Shown here piece by piece: positions 42,931 to 56,532 of a stretch of DNA of 64,000 nt; position 1 is the stretch's first letter; every line of letters begins with the position of its first letter. The notes beneath the pieces were generated by a model, which ran no database searches, had not been told where the DNA came from, and was given only the letters and a program-made list of their open reading frames with translations. A program made the position numbers and the translations under genes. The stretch is taken from the NCBI RefSeq assembly GCF_008017755.1, contig NZ_VRTS01000006.1, positions 149,598-213,597 on the forward strand, written 5' to 3'. Source of the DNA: Alkalisalibacterium limincola (GTDB taxonomy: Bacteria; Pseudomonadota; Gammaproteobacteria; Xanthomonadales; Xanthomonadaceae).

Positions 42931-44359
42931 TCACTGCGACCGGGAGCGGGAGCCGCGCTCGGCCAGGTAGCGACGCAACGCCTCGGGAATGCGGTAGCGC
43001 GGCGCGCCGGCCACGGGCAGGCGCTCGAGCATCGACTTCGCGGCCAGGCCACAGATCTGGCTGGGCACGTCGCCGCCCACGCCGTTGCCGGCCAGCGCGC
43101 CCTCCGCCTCCTCCAGCGTCCAGGACGATGGCAGCGCATTGAGCTCCTGCAGCAGCGTCGACTCCTCTTCGCTGAGCAGGCCCAGGCTCCAGGCGTAGAC
43201 ATCGGTCAGGCTGCGGTGGTGCAGCGGCCAACGGTGGCCCGAGTTGTCCTTGAGCATCTCCGGCGACAGGGTGATGCGCTGCTGCAGCGAGCGCGCGCCC
43301 AGCATGGGCAGCCGCGAGGCCGCCAGCTCCAGGGCCAGGGGATTGCCGTCGAGGTATCGCACGATCGCCGCCAGCGCATGCAGGGCGCTGCCCTCCGGCC
43401 GGAAGCCGGCATCGGCCTCGCGTGCGCGCAGCAGCAGCAGGCGCACGGCCTCGGAGTGCAGGAGCTGGCGTTCCCAGTTGTCCTGGGCCTGCCATCCCTC
43501 CGGCGGCAGGCTCAGGGCCGGTATGCGAAGCACCTGCTCACCCGGCACGCCCAGCGGCAACTGGCTGGTCACCAGCAGGCGCAGGCCCGGGCAACTCTCC
43601 AGCACTCGCTCGCACAGGCGCGACAGGGATTCGACATGGTTTTCCGCGTTGTCGATGAACACCAGCCCGGTGGTGTCGCGCAGGGCCTGGACCAGCTCCG
43701 CCAGACGTGCACGGTCTTCGTCGGGAGGCTGCCCGAACGCCGTCAGGATGCTGGGCACCAGCCCCCCCGCGGGCGCCACTGGCCGCGAGGTCGACCCGCC
43801 AGACCGGAGCGGACCTGGCGCGGTGCCAGCGGTGGGCCAGGCGCAGGCCCAGCACCGACTTGCCTACGCCGCCCGGCCCCACCAGCGTGAGCATGCGCTG
43901 GCCGGCCAGCTCGTGCTCGAGCTGCTTGAGCAGGGCCCGGCGACCCACCATGCGCGCCAGCGGCACCGGCAGCGGGACCGCGGCGGGCACGATCGTCGAA
44001 GCCGTCCGGGACGCCTGTTCGGGCTCGGCGAAAAAGCGATACCCCTCGCCATGGATGGTCTGGATGAAGCTCGGCCTGCGCGCGCTGTCGCCCAGCGCGG
44101 CGCGCACCTGCGCGATGCACCGGCTCAACACGCCGGGGCTGACGTGGCGGTGGCCCCAGACGGCATCGAGCAATGCATTGTGCGAGACCAGTTCGCCCTG
44201 GTGCTGCATCAATGTCATCAGCACGGCCCACGCCCTGGGCTCGAGTGACTGCTCGCGCCCCTGGCGCCACACGGCGTGGGCCTGGGTGTTGATCCTCACA
44301 TCGCCGAAACGCAGGGTATCTCCACCGACAGTCCTTTGCGGGCCATGGCCGAGTTGCAT
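42931..44359 (-). CDS. Winged-helix regulator fused to P-loop ATPase (frame broken by one extra base)
   Basis: Cytoplasmic regulator of 475 residues when corrected. The N-terminal OmpR/CadC-type winged helix (about residues 15-112: LRFGDVRINTQAHAV, YRFFAEP) precedes an NB-ARC/AAA-like ATPase: Walker A LVGPGGVGKSVLGLRLA and Walker B GLVFIDNAENH. The second half (YLDGNPLALELAASRLPML) matches predicted ATPase regulators (COG3903 type). The frame breaks in a C7 run at 43762-43768; six C's give a continuous protein. It sits on the minus strand between rnhB and dnaE, which are usually neighbours, so it is likely an acquired segment. Target unknown. Confidence 0.82.
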
Positions 44360-44483
44360 GCGGTGGTCGACTCCCGGGGGGAAATTCGGAGGGGAATCCT
44401 CAGCGCTTTCCGCATGGATTCATCACGACCCAACGCCATGAGGGGCGCAGACTGGCCATCTCCACTGCTGCCGGAGAGCCGTC

Positions 44484-45134
44484 ATGCGCGCACCCCAACC
44501 CCTGCATCCGCTGCCCCTGCCCCGGACCGATCCGGCGGCGCAGCAGCATCGTCGCCACCTCGTAGCCGGGCGCGACCTGGACCGCCGCCGCATCGAGCGC
44601 CTGCGGACGCTGGCGGCCGAGCGCATCGGCACGCGTATCGACATCGACGAGGACATCCTCGCCAGTGCCGCGCGCAAACTGCTGGGGCATCGCGGGCCGG
44701 CCCGGCTGGCCCCCTGCATCAGCGAACGGCTGCGCTGCGCCGCGGCGATGGCGATGCTGCTCGACGACCCGCAGTGGCGGGCCGATTCGCGCGTGCAGGC
44801 GCTGTGCCGGACGATCGTGGACTACATCCGCGCCGGTGACGGCGTGTTCGAGGGCGTCGACAGCCCGGCGCTGCGCCACTTCGACGACGCCATCCTTGTG
44901 GACGCCGGCTGGGACACCACCGCGGGCGAGGTCGTGGTGTACTGCGACTACCGTCGCCTGCGCCAGATCGAGGCCGAGCTGCGCGGCATGTCCTGGGCCG
45001 GCTTCCACTTCGACCGCCGCGACTACGAGGACGCGCGCCAGGCCGAACGCGAGCTGTTCCGCAGCGCACGCCGCATCGGCCTGGGCCGTTACGTGGCCTC
45101 GGCGGAGTGGCGCAGCGGGCCGCTGATCCACTGA
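44484..45134 (+). CDS. Hypothetical protein (216 aa)
   Basis: A 216-residue soluble protein rich in Arg, Asp and Ala, largely helical (IERLRTLAAERIGTRIDI), with a more ordered middle (ALRHFDDAILVDAGWD, VVVYCDYRRLRQIEAELRG). The DDAIL patch faintly recalls the YkvA/DUF1232 fold but not enough to assign. It is divergent from the ATPase regulator (124-nt gap) and may be a target of it. It precedes dnaE by 90 nt. Confidence 0.6.
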   Translation: MRAPQPLHPLPLPRTDPAAQQHRRHLVAGRDLDRRRIERLRTLAAERIGTRIDIDEDILASAARKLLGHRGPARLAPCISERLRCAAAMAMLLDDPQWRADSRVQALCRTIVDYIRAGDGVFEGVDSPALRHFDDAILVDAGWDTTAGEVVVYCDYRRLRQIEAELRGMSWAGFHFDRRDYEDARQAERELFRSARRIGLGRYVASAEWRSGPLIH

Positions 45135-45224
45135 CGTGGCCGCACCCGGCCGGGCGGCGGGCTGTCAAGCCTTGCCGCCCCCCCGGCCCGGGGCTAACCT
45201 GCCGGATCGCCCCGCGGTACCGGC

Positions 45225-48737
<3,513 letters not shown>

Positions 48738-48741
<4 letters not shown>

Positions 48742-48767
48742 AGCCGCTGCTCTAGCCCGGCTATACT
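48738..48767 (+). promoter_or_regulatory. Small hairpin at the dnaE end and -10 box of accA
   Basis: CTAGAGC (48738-48744) and GCTCTAG (48749-48755) form a perfect short hairpin covering the dnaE stop. TATACT at 48762-48767 is a good -10, about 44 nt before the accA ATG, so accA may have its own promoter here. Confidence 0.45.
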
Positions 48768-48810
48768 CGCGCCCTCGCTTAGACCCCTTCCTGCCGCTAT
48801 CCTGCATCGA

Positions 48811-49770
<960 letters not shown>

Positions 49771-49836
49771 CGGGTTCGCCTCGGGCCGGTTCGCATCGGG
49801 CCGCACCGCACCGGGCCCAGTTTGGTGGAGGGCGGC

Positions 49837-51157
49837 ATGTCCGTTGACGCGCTGATGCACACGCTCGACACCGCGCTGTCCGCACGCCCGGACGCGCCGT
49901 TGGCGGTCGCCTTCAGCGGCGGCCCCGACTCCACCGCCCTGCTGCACGCCCTTTCCCTGCTGCCCGCTGCCCGGCGACCGGGGCTGCGTGCGCTGCACGT
50001 GCACCACGGCCTGCATGCCGACGCCGACGACTGGGCCGGCCGTTGCGAGGCGATGGCCGGCGAATTCGACGTGCCGCTGGAGGTGCTGCGGGTGCGGGTC
50101 GACGACGCGGCGGGGCTGGGCCAGGAGGGGGCGGCGCGGCAGGCACGCCACGCCGCCTTCGCCGCGGCACTCGGCCCGGGCGAATGGCTGGCCTGCGCCC
50201 ACCACCGCGGTGACCAGGCCGAGACGGTGCTGATGCGGCTGCTGCGCGGTTCCGGCGTGGACGGCCTGGCGGCGATGCGCACGCTGCGCCCGCTGGGCGC
50301 CGGCTGGCTGTGGCGGCCGCTGCTGGACACGCCGCGCGAGACGTTGCTGGCGCATCTGGCGCAGCACGGCCTGGCCGGCATCGAGGATCCGGCCAACCGC
50401 GACCCGCGCCACGACCGCTCCTGGCTGCGGCAGGCGGTGATGCCGCTGCTGCACGAGCGCTGGCCGCAGTCCGAGGCGAACCTGGCGGCGAGTGCCCGGC
50501 TGGCCGCCGAGGCCAGTGCGCTGCTCACGCGCGAGGACGACGTGCTGCTGGGCGACGTCGCGACGCTGGATCCGAACGTGCTGGACCTCGCCCACCTGCG
50601 CGCGCTGCCCGCGGCCCGGCAACGACGCGTGCTGCGCGCCTGGGTGGCGTCGCTCGACCTGCCGCCGATCCCCGCCAGCTGCGTCCAGCAGCTGCAGCGC
50701 GAACTCCTCCCCGCCGCCGGGCGACGCCCATGCGCGCGTGGCCTGGCACGGCGTGCGCATCCAGCGCTGGCGCGACCTGGCGCATGCCGGGCCCCGAGCG
50801 CGCACCGCTGCCGTCGACATGGACCTGGCGTGGGCCGGCGGCAGCGTGCTGGCGCTGCCCGATGGCGGCACGCTGGCACTGGAGCCCGATGCCGGCCTGC
50901 AGCTGCCGTGGCGAACCCGGGTGCGCTCGCGCCAGGGTGGCGAGCGCCTGCATCTACCGGGGCGCACGCAGCACGCCAGCCTCAAGCAACTGCTGCAGGC
51001 CAACGACATCCCCACCTGGGAGCGTGCCCAGCTGCCGCTGCTGGTGGATGCAGACGACGGCGAGGTGCTGGCCGCCGGCGACCTGCTGCTGTCGGCCCGC
51101 CTGCAGCAGTGGCTGGTGGAACGCCATGCCCGCCTGCGCTGGCACGCGCCGCACTGA
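49837..51157 (+). CDS. tilS: tRNA(Ile)-lysidine synthetase (frame broken by one extra base)
   Basis: Makes lysidine at the wobble base of tRNA-Ile(CAU), essential for AUA decoding; 439 residues when corrected. PP-loop [16 protein letters not shown] binds [16 protein letters not shown] and [24 protein letters not shown] follow. The frame is broken in the CCCC at 50709-50712; with three C's the C-terminal domain ([21 protein letters not shown]) joins. ATG at 49837 has GGAGGG upstream. Confidence 0.93.
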
Positions 51158-51221
51158 ACCGCCCCGCCGTACATCGCCGGCCGCCTTGACCGGATCGGCC
51201 CGCAACCGACACACTTCGGGC

Positions 51222-51476
51222 ATGGCCGAGACCTCCCCCGCCCCGACCGCACCCGTGGCCGAATTCGAGAAGTCGCTCGACGAGCTCGAGCAACTGGTGC
51301 AGAAGATGGAAAAAGGCGACCTGTCGCTGGACGAGTCGCTGGCCGCCTACGAGCGCGGCGTCACGCTGTACCGGCAGTGCCGCGGCACGCTGGAGCAGGC
51401 CGAGCTGCGGGTGAAGCTGCTCAGCGACCTCGACGACCCCGAGAGCGCCATCGACTTTCCCCTCGATGCCGACTGA
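51222..51476 (+). CDS. xseB: Exodeoxyribonuclease VII small subunit
   Basis: An 84-residue helical subunit that pairs with XseA to degrade single-stranded DNA. Signature [32 protein letters not shown] matches the family. Followed by ispA in the same order as in E. coli (xseB-ispA); ispA starts within its last codons. Confidence 0.95.
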   Translation: MAETSPAPTAPVAEFEKSLDELEQLVQKMEKGDLSLDESLAAYERGVTLYRQCRGTLEQAELRVKLLSDLDDPESAIDFPLDAD

Positions 51477-52375
51477 GGGGCGCCTCGCGCGCTGGCGCGA
51501 GCGGGTGGAAGCCACGCTGGAATCGAACCTGCCCGACCCGGGCAACGCGCCGCATGGGCTGCATGCGGCGATGCGCCATGCGGTGCTGGGCGGCGGCAAG
51601 CGCATGCGCCCGCTGCTGGTGTACGCGGCCGGACACGCCTGCGGCGCCGACGACGCCACCCTGGACGCCCCCGCCGCCGCGGTCGAGATGATCCACGCCT
51701 ATTCGCTGGTGCACGACGACCTGCCGGCGATGGACGACGACAGCCTGCGCCGCGGCCAACCGACCGTGCACGTGGCCTTCGACGAGGCCACCGCGATCCT
51801 GGCCGGCGATGCACTGCAGGCGCAGGCCTTCGCGCTGCTGGCGCACATGGACGCACCCGCGGCCACCGTGGTGGCGCTGGTGCGGGCGCTGGCCGATGCC
51901 GCCGGGGCCGCCGGCATGTGCGGGGGCCAGGCCCTGGACCTGGACGCGACGGGCCAGGGCGCGGCGGACGCCCCCAGGGGGCGCGGACGGCACGCGGCTG
52001 GCTGCGCTGGAGCGCCTGCACGCGCTCAAGACCGGCGCATTGATCGAGTCGGCGGTACGCATGGGCGGCCTGGCCGCGCAGGCCGACCCGGCGACGCTGC
52101 AGGCGCTGGCGCGCTTCGCCACCGCGCTGGGCCTGGCCTTCCAGATCCGCGACGACATCCTCGACATCGAGGGCGATGCGGCGCAGCTGGGCAAGACGGC
52201 CGGCAAGGACGAGGCACAGGACAAGCTGACCTTCCCTGCGCTGATCGGTCTGGACGCTTCGCGCGCGCGCCTGGAGGCACTGGCCGCGACGATGCAGGAC
52301 GCGCTGGCCACGCTGCCCGGCGACACCGCGGCGCTGGCCGCGCTGGGCCGCCTGGCGATCGAACGCCACCACTGA
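51466..52375 (+). CDS. ispA: Farnesyl diphosphate synthase / polyprenyl synthetase (frame broken by one extra base)
   Basis: A 302-residue (corrected) trans-prenyltransferase. First Asp-rich motif [19 protein letters not shown] and second [23 protein letters not shown] coordinate Mg and diphosphate. The frame breaks between 51971 and 51981 in a C5-A-G5 stretch; removing one C gives [19 protein letters not shown]. Starts 11 nt before the xseB stop. Confidence 0.94.
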
Positions 52376-52495
52376 GCCACGCGCCCGGACGCGTGCCGGC
52401 TTCGGCACGCTGCAGGCCGGCCGGTCGTGCAAGGAAAACGCCCGCGGATGCGGGCGTCTTCTTTGCGACTTGCGGCGCAGCGCCGCGTGGGACGC

Positions 52496-52996
52496 CTACT
52501 TGATCAGGCGCAGCGTGAACGGGTAGCGGTAGGCCACGCCCTCGTTCGCCTTGATCGCGGCGATGATCGTGAACACCAGCCAGTAGATGCCCAGCGCGAT
52601 GCCCAGCGGCACGGTGAGCAGGATGCCGATGCCGAAGGTGATGACGGTGATGATGATCAGCGCCAGCACGCCGATCGCGATGGTGATGTTGAAGTTCAAC
52701 GCCTCGCGACCCTGGTCGTTGACGAACGGCATCGTGTCCTTCTTCACCAGCCACACCACCAGCGGGCCGATGAACACGCCCAGGCCGCCCAGCCAGGAGC
52801 TGAGCAGGCCGCCGAGCAGCGCGGCAAGGTGGGCGAGCATGCCCCAGGTGCGTTCTTCCTGCGGCGGCAACGCCGCGGTGGCGGCCGTGTCATGGGGATC
52901 CGGGGAGGGTGGCGGCGTCTGCGGCGGCGGTGACTGCGGTGGCGGCGACTGTGGCGGCGGCGACTGCGGCGGACCCTGGTTCTCGTTCTCTTGCAT
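52496..52996 (-). CDS. DUF4870-like membrane protein with proline-rich N-terminus
   Basis: A 166-residue protein. Residues about 8-36 form a Pro/Gln/Ser repeat (PPPQS-type, five copies), then a Tic20/DUF4870-like domain with three to four hydrophobic segments ([34 protein letters not shown], and the paired [19 protein letters not shown]). The family is small integral membrane proteins of unknown role. The ATG at 52996 is favoured by a GGGGA site over an in-frame ATG at 53011. Convergent with ispA. Confidence 0.8.
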   Translation of the reverse strand: MQENENQGPPQSPPPQSPPPQSPPPQTPPPSPDPHDTAATAALPPQEERTWGMLAHLAALLGGLLSSWLGGLGVFIGPLVVWLVKKDTMPFVNDQGREALNFNITIAIGVLALIIITVITFGIGILLTVPLGIALGIYWLVFTIIAAIKANEGVAYRYPFTLRLIK

Positions 52997-53102
52997 CGAT
53001 GTTTCCCCCATTCGATGGCGACCGTTTCGGTGTGAAGACGGCCTTGAGCTCAGTGAAGGACTCTCTGCGCCCCCGTCGGGTGTGTCAAGCCTGCCGGATG
53101 GC

Positions 53103-54488
53103 CTAGCCGGCGCCGGCGACCATCATCTCGCCCAGGATCATCGAGCCGGTGGCGACGTGGGAACGCGGGTCGACATCGGCACCGACCGCCTCGATGCCCA
53201 GCAGCATGTCCTTGAGGTTGCCGGCGATGGTGAGCTCGTCGACGGCGTGGACGACGTGGCCGTCCTCGACCCAGAATCCCGCCGCCCCGCGCGAATAGTC
53301 GCCGGTGACCGGGTTCACGCCCTGCCCCATCAGCTCGGTCACCACCAGGCCGGTGCCGAGTGCCGCCAGCGCGGCCTGGAAGTCGGCCGGGCGGTGGCTG
53401 CGCGGGGCCTCGAGGTCGAGGTTGTGGACGCCGCCGGCGTTGGCCGTGGTTTCCAGGCCCAGGCGCCGCGCCGAATAGCTCGACAGCAGGTAACGCGCCA
53501 GCACGCCATCGCGCACCAGGTCGGATTCGCGCGTGGCCACGCCCTCGGCATCGAAGGCGGCCGAACGCAGCCCGCGAGGCCGGTGCGGGCGTTCCACCAG
53601 GCTCAGCCAGCCGGGCAGCACCGGGGTGCCGACGCGATCGAGCAGGAAGCTGGAGCGACGGTAAAGCGCCCCACCCGAGACAGCGCCGAGCAGGTGGCCG
53701 ATCACGCTGCGTGCCATCTCCGGCACCAGCATGACGCGGTGGCGGCCGGTCGGCACCGGACGCGGATCGAGGCGGGCGACGGTGCGCTCCGCCGCACGCC
53801 GGCCGACCGCCTCGGCCGACTCCATGTCCTGGGCGGCCAGCGCATGCGTGTACCAGTAGCTGCGCTGCATGCCACTGCCGGCGCCGGCGATCAGCGCGCA
53901 GCTCAGGCTGTGGTGGGTGGCGCGTTCGGTGCCGAGGAAGCCGTGGCTGTTGGCGTAGACCGACACCGTCTCGCTGGTGGCCAGCGAGGTGCCGTCGACG
54001 TTGCTGATGCGGGCATCGGCCTCGCGCCCGGCCTGCTCGCAGGCCAGCGCGCGCGCGATCGCCACCTCGGCGTCGATGTCCCAGGGGTGCCAGGTGTCGA
54101 AATCGCCGGGGTCGGTCGCCATCAGCGCGGCGTCGGCGAGCCCGGCCGCGGGGTCGGGCTCGGTGTGGCGGGCGATCGCGCAGGCCTTCTCGACCGTGTC
54201 GGCCAGGCTTTCCGGACGCAGGTCGCCGCAGCTGGCCGAGCCCTTGCGGCCGCCGAAGTACACGGTCAGGCCGATGCCGGCGCCACGGGTGTACTCCAGC
54301 GTCTCGACCTCGCCCAGGCGCACGCCCACCGACAGCCCGCGGCTGGCGTCCACGCCCACCTCGGCCTGGTCGGCGCCGTGGCTGCGGCACTGCTCGACCA
54401 TGCGCGCGGCGATCGCGGCCAGCTCATCGATGCGCTCGGCCGGCCCACCGGCGGCGTCGGTGCGGGTTTTTGCGATTGAATCATCCAC
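53103..54488 (-). CDS. pmbA: Metalloprotease PmbA/TldE
   Basis: A 461-residue TldD/PmbA-family protease partner that matures microcin-like peptides and some toxin-antitoxin antitoxins. The family landmarks EVGVDASRGLSVGVRLGEVET, GRRAAERTVARLDPRPVPTG and GVNPVTGDYSRGAAGFWVE are clear; like E. coli PmbA it lacks the HExxxH of TldD. The GTG at 54488 has GGAAGG eight bases upstream, preferred over a TTG at 54506. Divergent from darP with a gap of 46 nt, as in E. coli. Confidence 0.93.
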   Translation of the reverse strand: MDDSIAKTRTDAAGGPAERIDELAAIAARMVEQCRSHGADQAEVGVDASRGLSVGVRLGEVETLEYTRGAGIGLTVYFGGRKGSASCGDLRPESLADTVEKACAIARHTEPDPAAGLADAALMATDPGDFDTWHPWDIDAEVAIARALACEQAGREADARISNVDGTSLATSETVSVYANSHGFLGTERATHHSLSCALIAGAGSGMQRSYWYTHALAAQDMESAEAVGRRAAERTVARLDPRPVPTGRHRVMLVPEMARSVIGHLLGAVSGGALYRRSSFLLDRVGTPVLPGWLSLVERPHRPRGLRSAAFDAEGVATRESDLVRDGVLARYLLSSYSARRLGLETTANAGGVHNLDLEAPRSHRPADFQAALAALGTGLVVTELMGQGVNPVTGDYSRGAAGFWVEDGHVVHAVDELTIAGNLKDMLLGIEAVGADVDPRSHVATGSMILGEMMVAGAG

Positions 54489-54534
54489 CTGCGTATCCTT
54501 CCTCAATTGATTTCAGTGCCGGACGACCGACGAT

Positions 54535-55077
54535 ATGCGTGGCAAAGACGAAGAGACCGGCGAATTCCTCTCGCCCAGCCGCACCGAACAGCGCCGCGAG
54601 GCGCTGGAAATCCGCTCGCTGGCCGAACTGCTGGTGTCCCAGCCCGCCGCGCGGCTGAAGCAGATCAACCTGCCCGACGGGCTGTTCGAGGAGGTCGAGG
54701 CGGTGCAGCGCACGCCTTCGCACATCGCGCGCAAGCGGCAGCTGCAGTACCTGGCGAAGATGCTGCGGCGCGAGGACGACGAGGTGCTCGAAGGCATCCG
54801 CGCGGTGCTGGAGAGCGACAAGCTGGAGGCCCGGCGCGAAGCCGCCGCGCTGCACCGCACCGAGGCCTGGCGCGAGCGGCTGCTGGTGGAGGGTGACGAG
54901 GCGCTGGGGGAACTGCTGGACGCGCATCCGGAGGCCGACCGCCAGTCGCTGCGCCAGCTGGTGCGCAAGGCCACCCAGGAGCGTGCGCGCGACAAGCCGC
55001 CGCATGCCCAGCGCGAGCTGTTCCGCACGCTGCGCGACCTGCTGGGCGAGGACGAGGCCGACACCGGCGAGACCTGA
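54535..55077 (+). CDS. darP: Ribosome-associated protein DarP (YjgA, DUF615)
   Basis: A 180-residue acidic helical protein that binds late pre-50S particles. The family segments SRTEQRREALEIRSLAELLV, HIARKRQLQYLAKMLRRED and RQLVRKATQERARDKPPHAQRELFR are intact. Paired with pmbA as in E. coli. Confidence 0.94.
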   Translation: MRGKDEETGEFLSPSRTEQRREALEIRSLAELLVSQPAARLKQINLPDGLFEEVEAVQRTPSHIARKRQLQYLAKMLRREDDEVLEGIRAVLESDKLEARREAAALHRTEAWRERLLVEGDEALGELLDAHPEADRQSLRQLVRKATQERARDKPPHAQRELFRTLRDLLGEDEADTGET

Positions 55078-55090
55078 TCGGCCCGCGGCA

Positions 55091-56532
55091 TTACTGCCGC
55101 GTACCGCCGACGGTGAGCGCATCGATGCGCAGCGTCGGCTGGCCGACGCCGACCGGCAGGCTTTGGCCGTCCTTGCCACACACGCCCACGCCCTCGTCGA
55201 GGGCGAGGTCGTTGCCGACCATCGACACCCGCGTCATCGCCTCCGGGCCGTTGCCGATCAGCGTGGCGCCCTTGACCGGGCGGGTGATCCTGCCGTCCTC
55301 GATCAGGTAGGCCTCGGTGGCGGAGAACACGAACTTGCCGCTGGTGATGTCGACCTGGCCGCCGCCGAAGCTGCGCGCGTACAGGCCCTTCTTCACCGAG
55401 GCGATGATCTCCTCGGGCACGTGCTGGCCGGGCAGCATGTAGGTGTTGGTCATGCGCGGCATCGGCAGGTGCGCGTAGCTCTCGCGGCGGCCGTTGCCGG
55501 TGGCCTCCACGCCCATCAGCCGCGCATTGAGGCTGTCCTGCATGTAGCCGCGCAGGATGCCGTCCTCGATGAGCACGTTGCAGCGGGTCGGCTCGCCCTC
55601 GTCGTCGACGTTGAGCGAACCGCGGCGACCGGCCAGGGTGCCGTCGTCGACGATGGTGACGCCGGACGCCGCGACCTGCTCGCCGATGCGCCCGGCGTAG
55701 GTGCTGGTGCCCTTGCGGTTGAAGTCGCCCTCCAGGCCGTGGCCGACCGCCTCGTGGAGCAGCACGCCGGGCCAGCCCGGCCCCAGCACCACCGGCATCT
55801 GCCCGGCCGGGGCGTCCTCGGCCTCGAGGTTCACCAGGGCCTGGCGCAGCGCCTCGCGCGCCCAGCCCTCGGGCCGGCCGTCGCCGAGCAGCTCGGCGTA
55901 GTCGTAGCGCCCGCCGCCACCGGCATAGCCGCTCTCGCGGCGCCCGCCCTGTTCGACGATGACCTGCACGTTGAAGCGGACCAGCGGACGCACGTCGGCG
56001 GCGAGGCGGCCATCGGAACGCGCCACCAGCACCGTGTCGACGCCGCCGGCGATGCTGACGGTGACCTGCTTGACCCGCGGGTCGGCGTCGCGCAGCAGCT
56101 GGTCGATGCGGCGCAGCGCCTCGACCTTGGCCGTGGCCTCCAGGCCATCGACCGGATCGATCGCCGCATACAGCCCGTGGCTGCCGCCGCGCACCAGGGC
56201 ACGGGCGGTGGCCTGGGTGCCGCTGCGCGCGATCGCGCGGGCCGCGCCGACCGCCTCGAGCAGCGCGTCGGGGCGCACCTCGTCGGAGTAGGCGAAGCCG
56301 GTCTTCTCGCCGCTGATCGCGCGCGCGCCCACGCCCTGCTCGATCGAGTGGCTGCCCTCGCGCACGATGCCGTCCTCGATCGTCCAGCCTTCGCGACGGC
56401 TGTGCTGGAAATACAGGTCGCCGAAATCGATGCCGGGGCCCAGCAGGCTGCCGAAGGCAGATCGAGGTCGGAGACCGCCAGGCCCGAGGGGCTCAGCAAC
56501 TGGTTTTCGGCGATCAACAGCGGGTCGGTCAT
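55091..56532 (-). CDS. tldD: Metalloprotease TldD (frame broken by one missing base)
   Basis: Zinc protease, 480 residues when corrected. Zn site [19 protein letters not shown] (HExxxH). The N-terminus [17 protein letters not shown] reads in one frame; the frame changes at about 56460 (a base lost within GATCTGCC), restoring [23 protein letters not shown]. The ATG overlaps the yhdP stop (ATGA). Works as a TldD-TldE pair with pmbA, 0.6 kb away, separated by darP. Confidence 0.94.
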
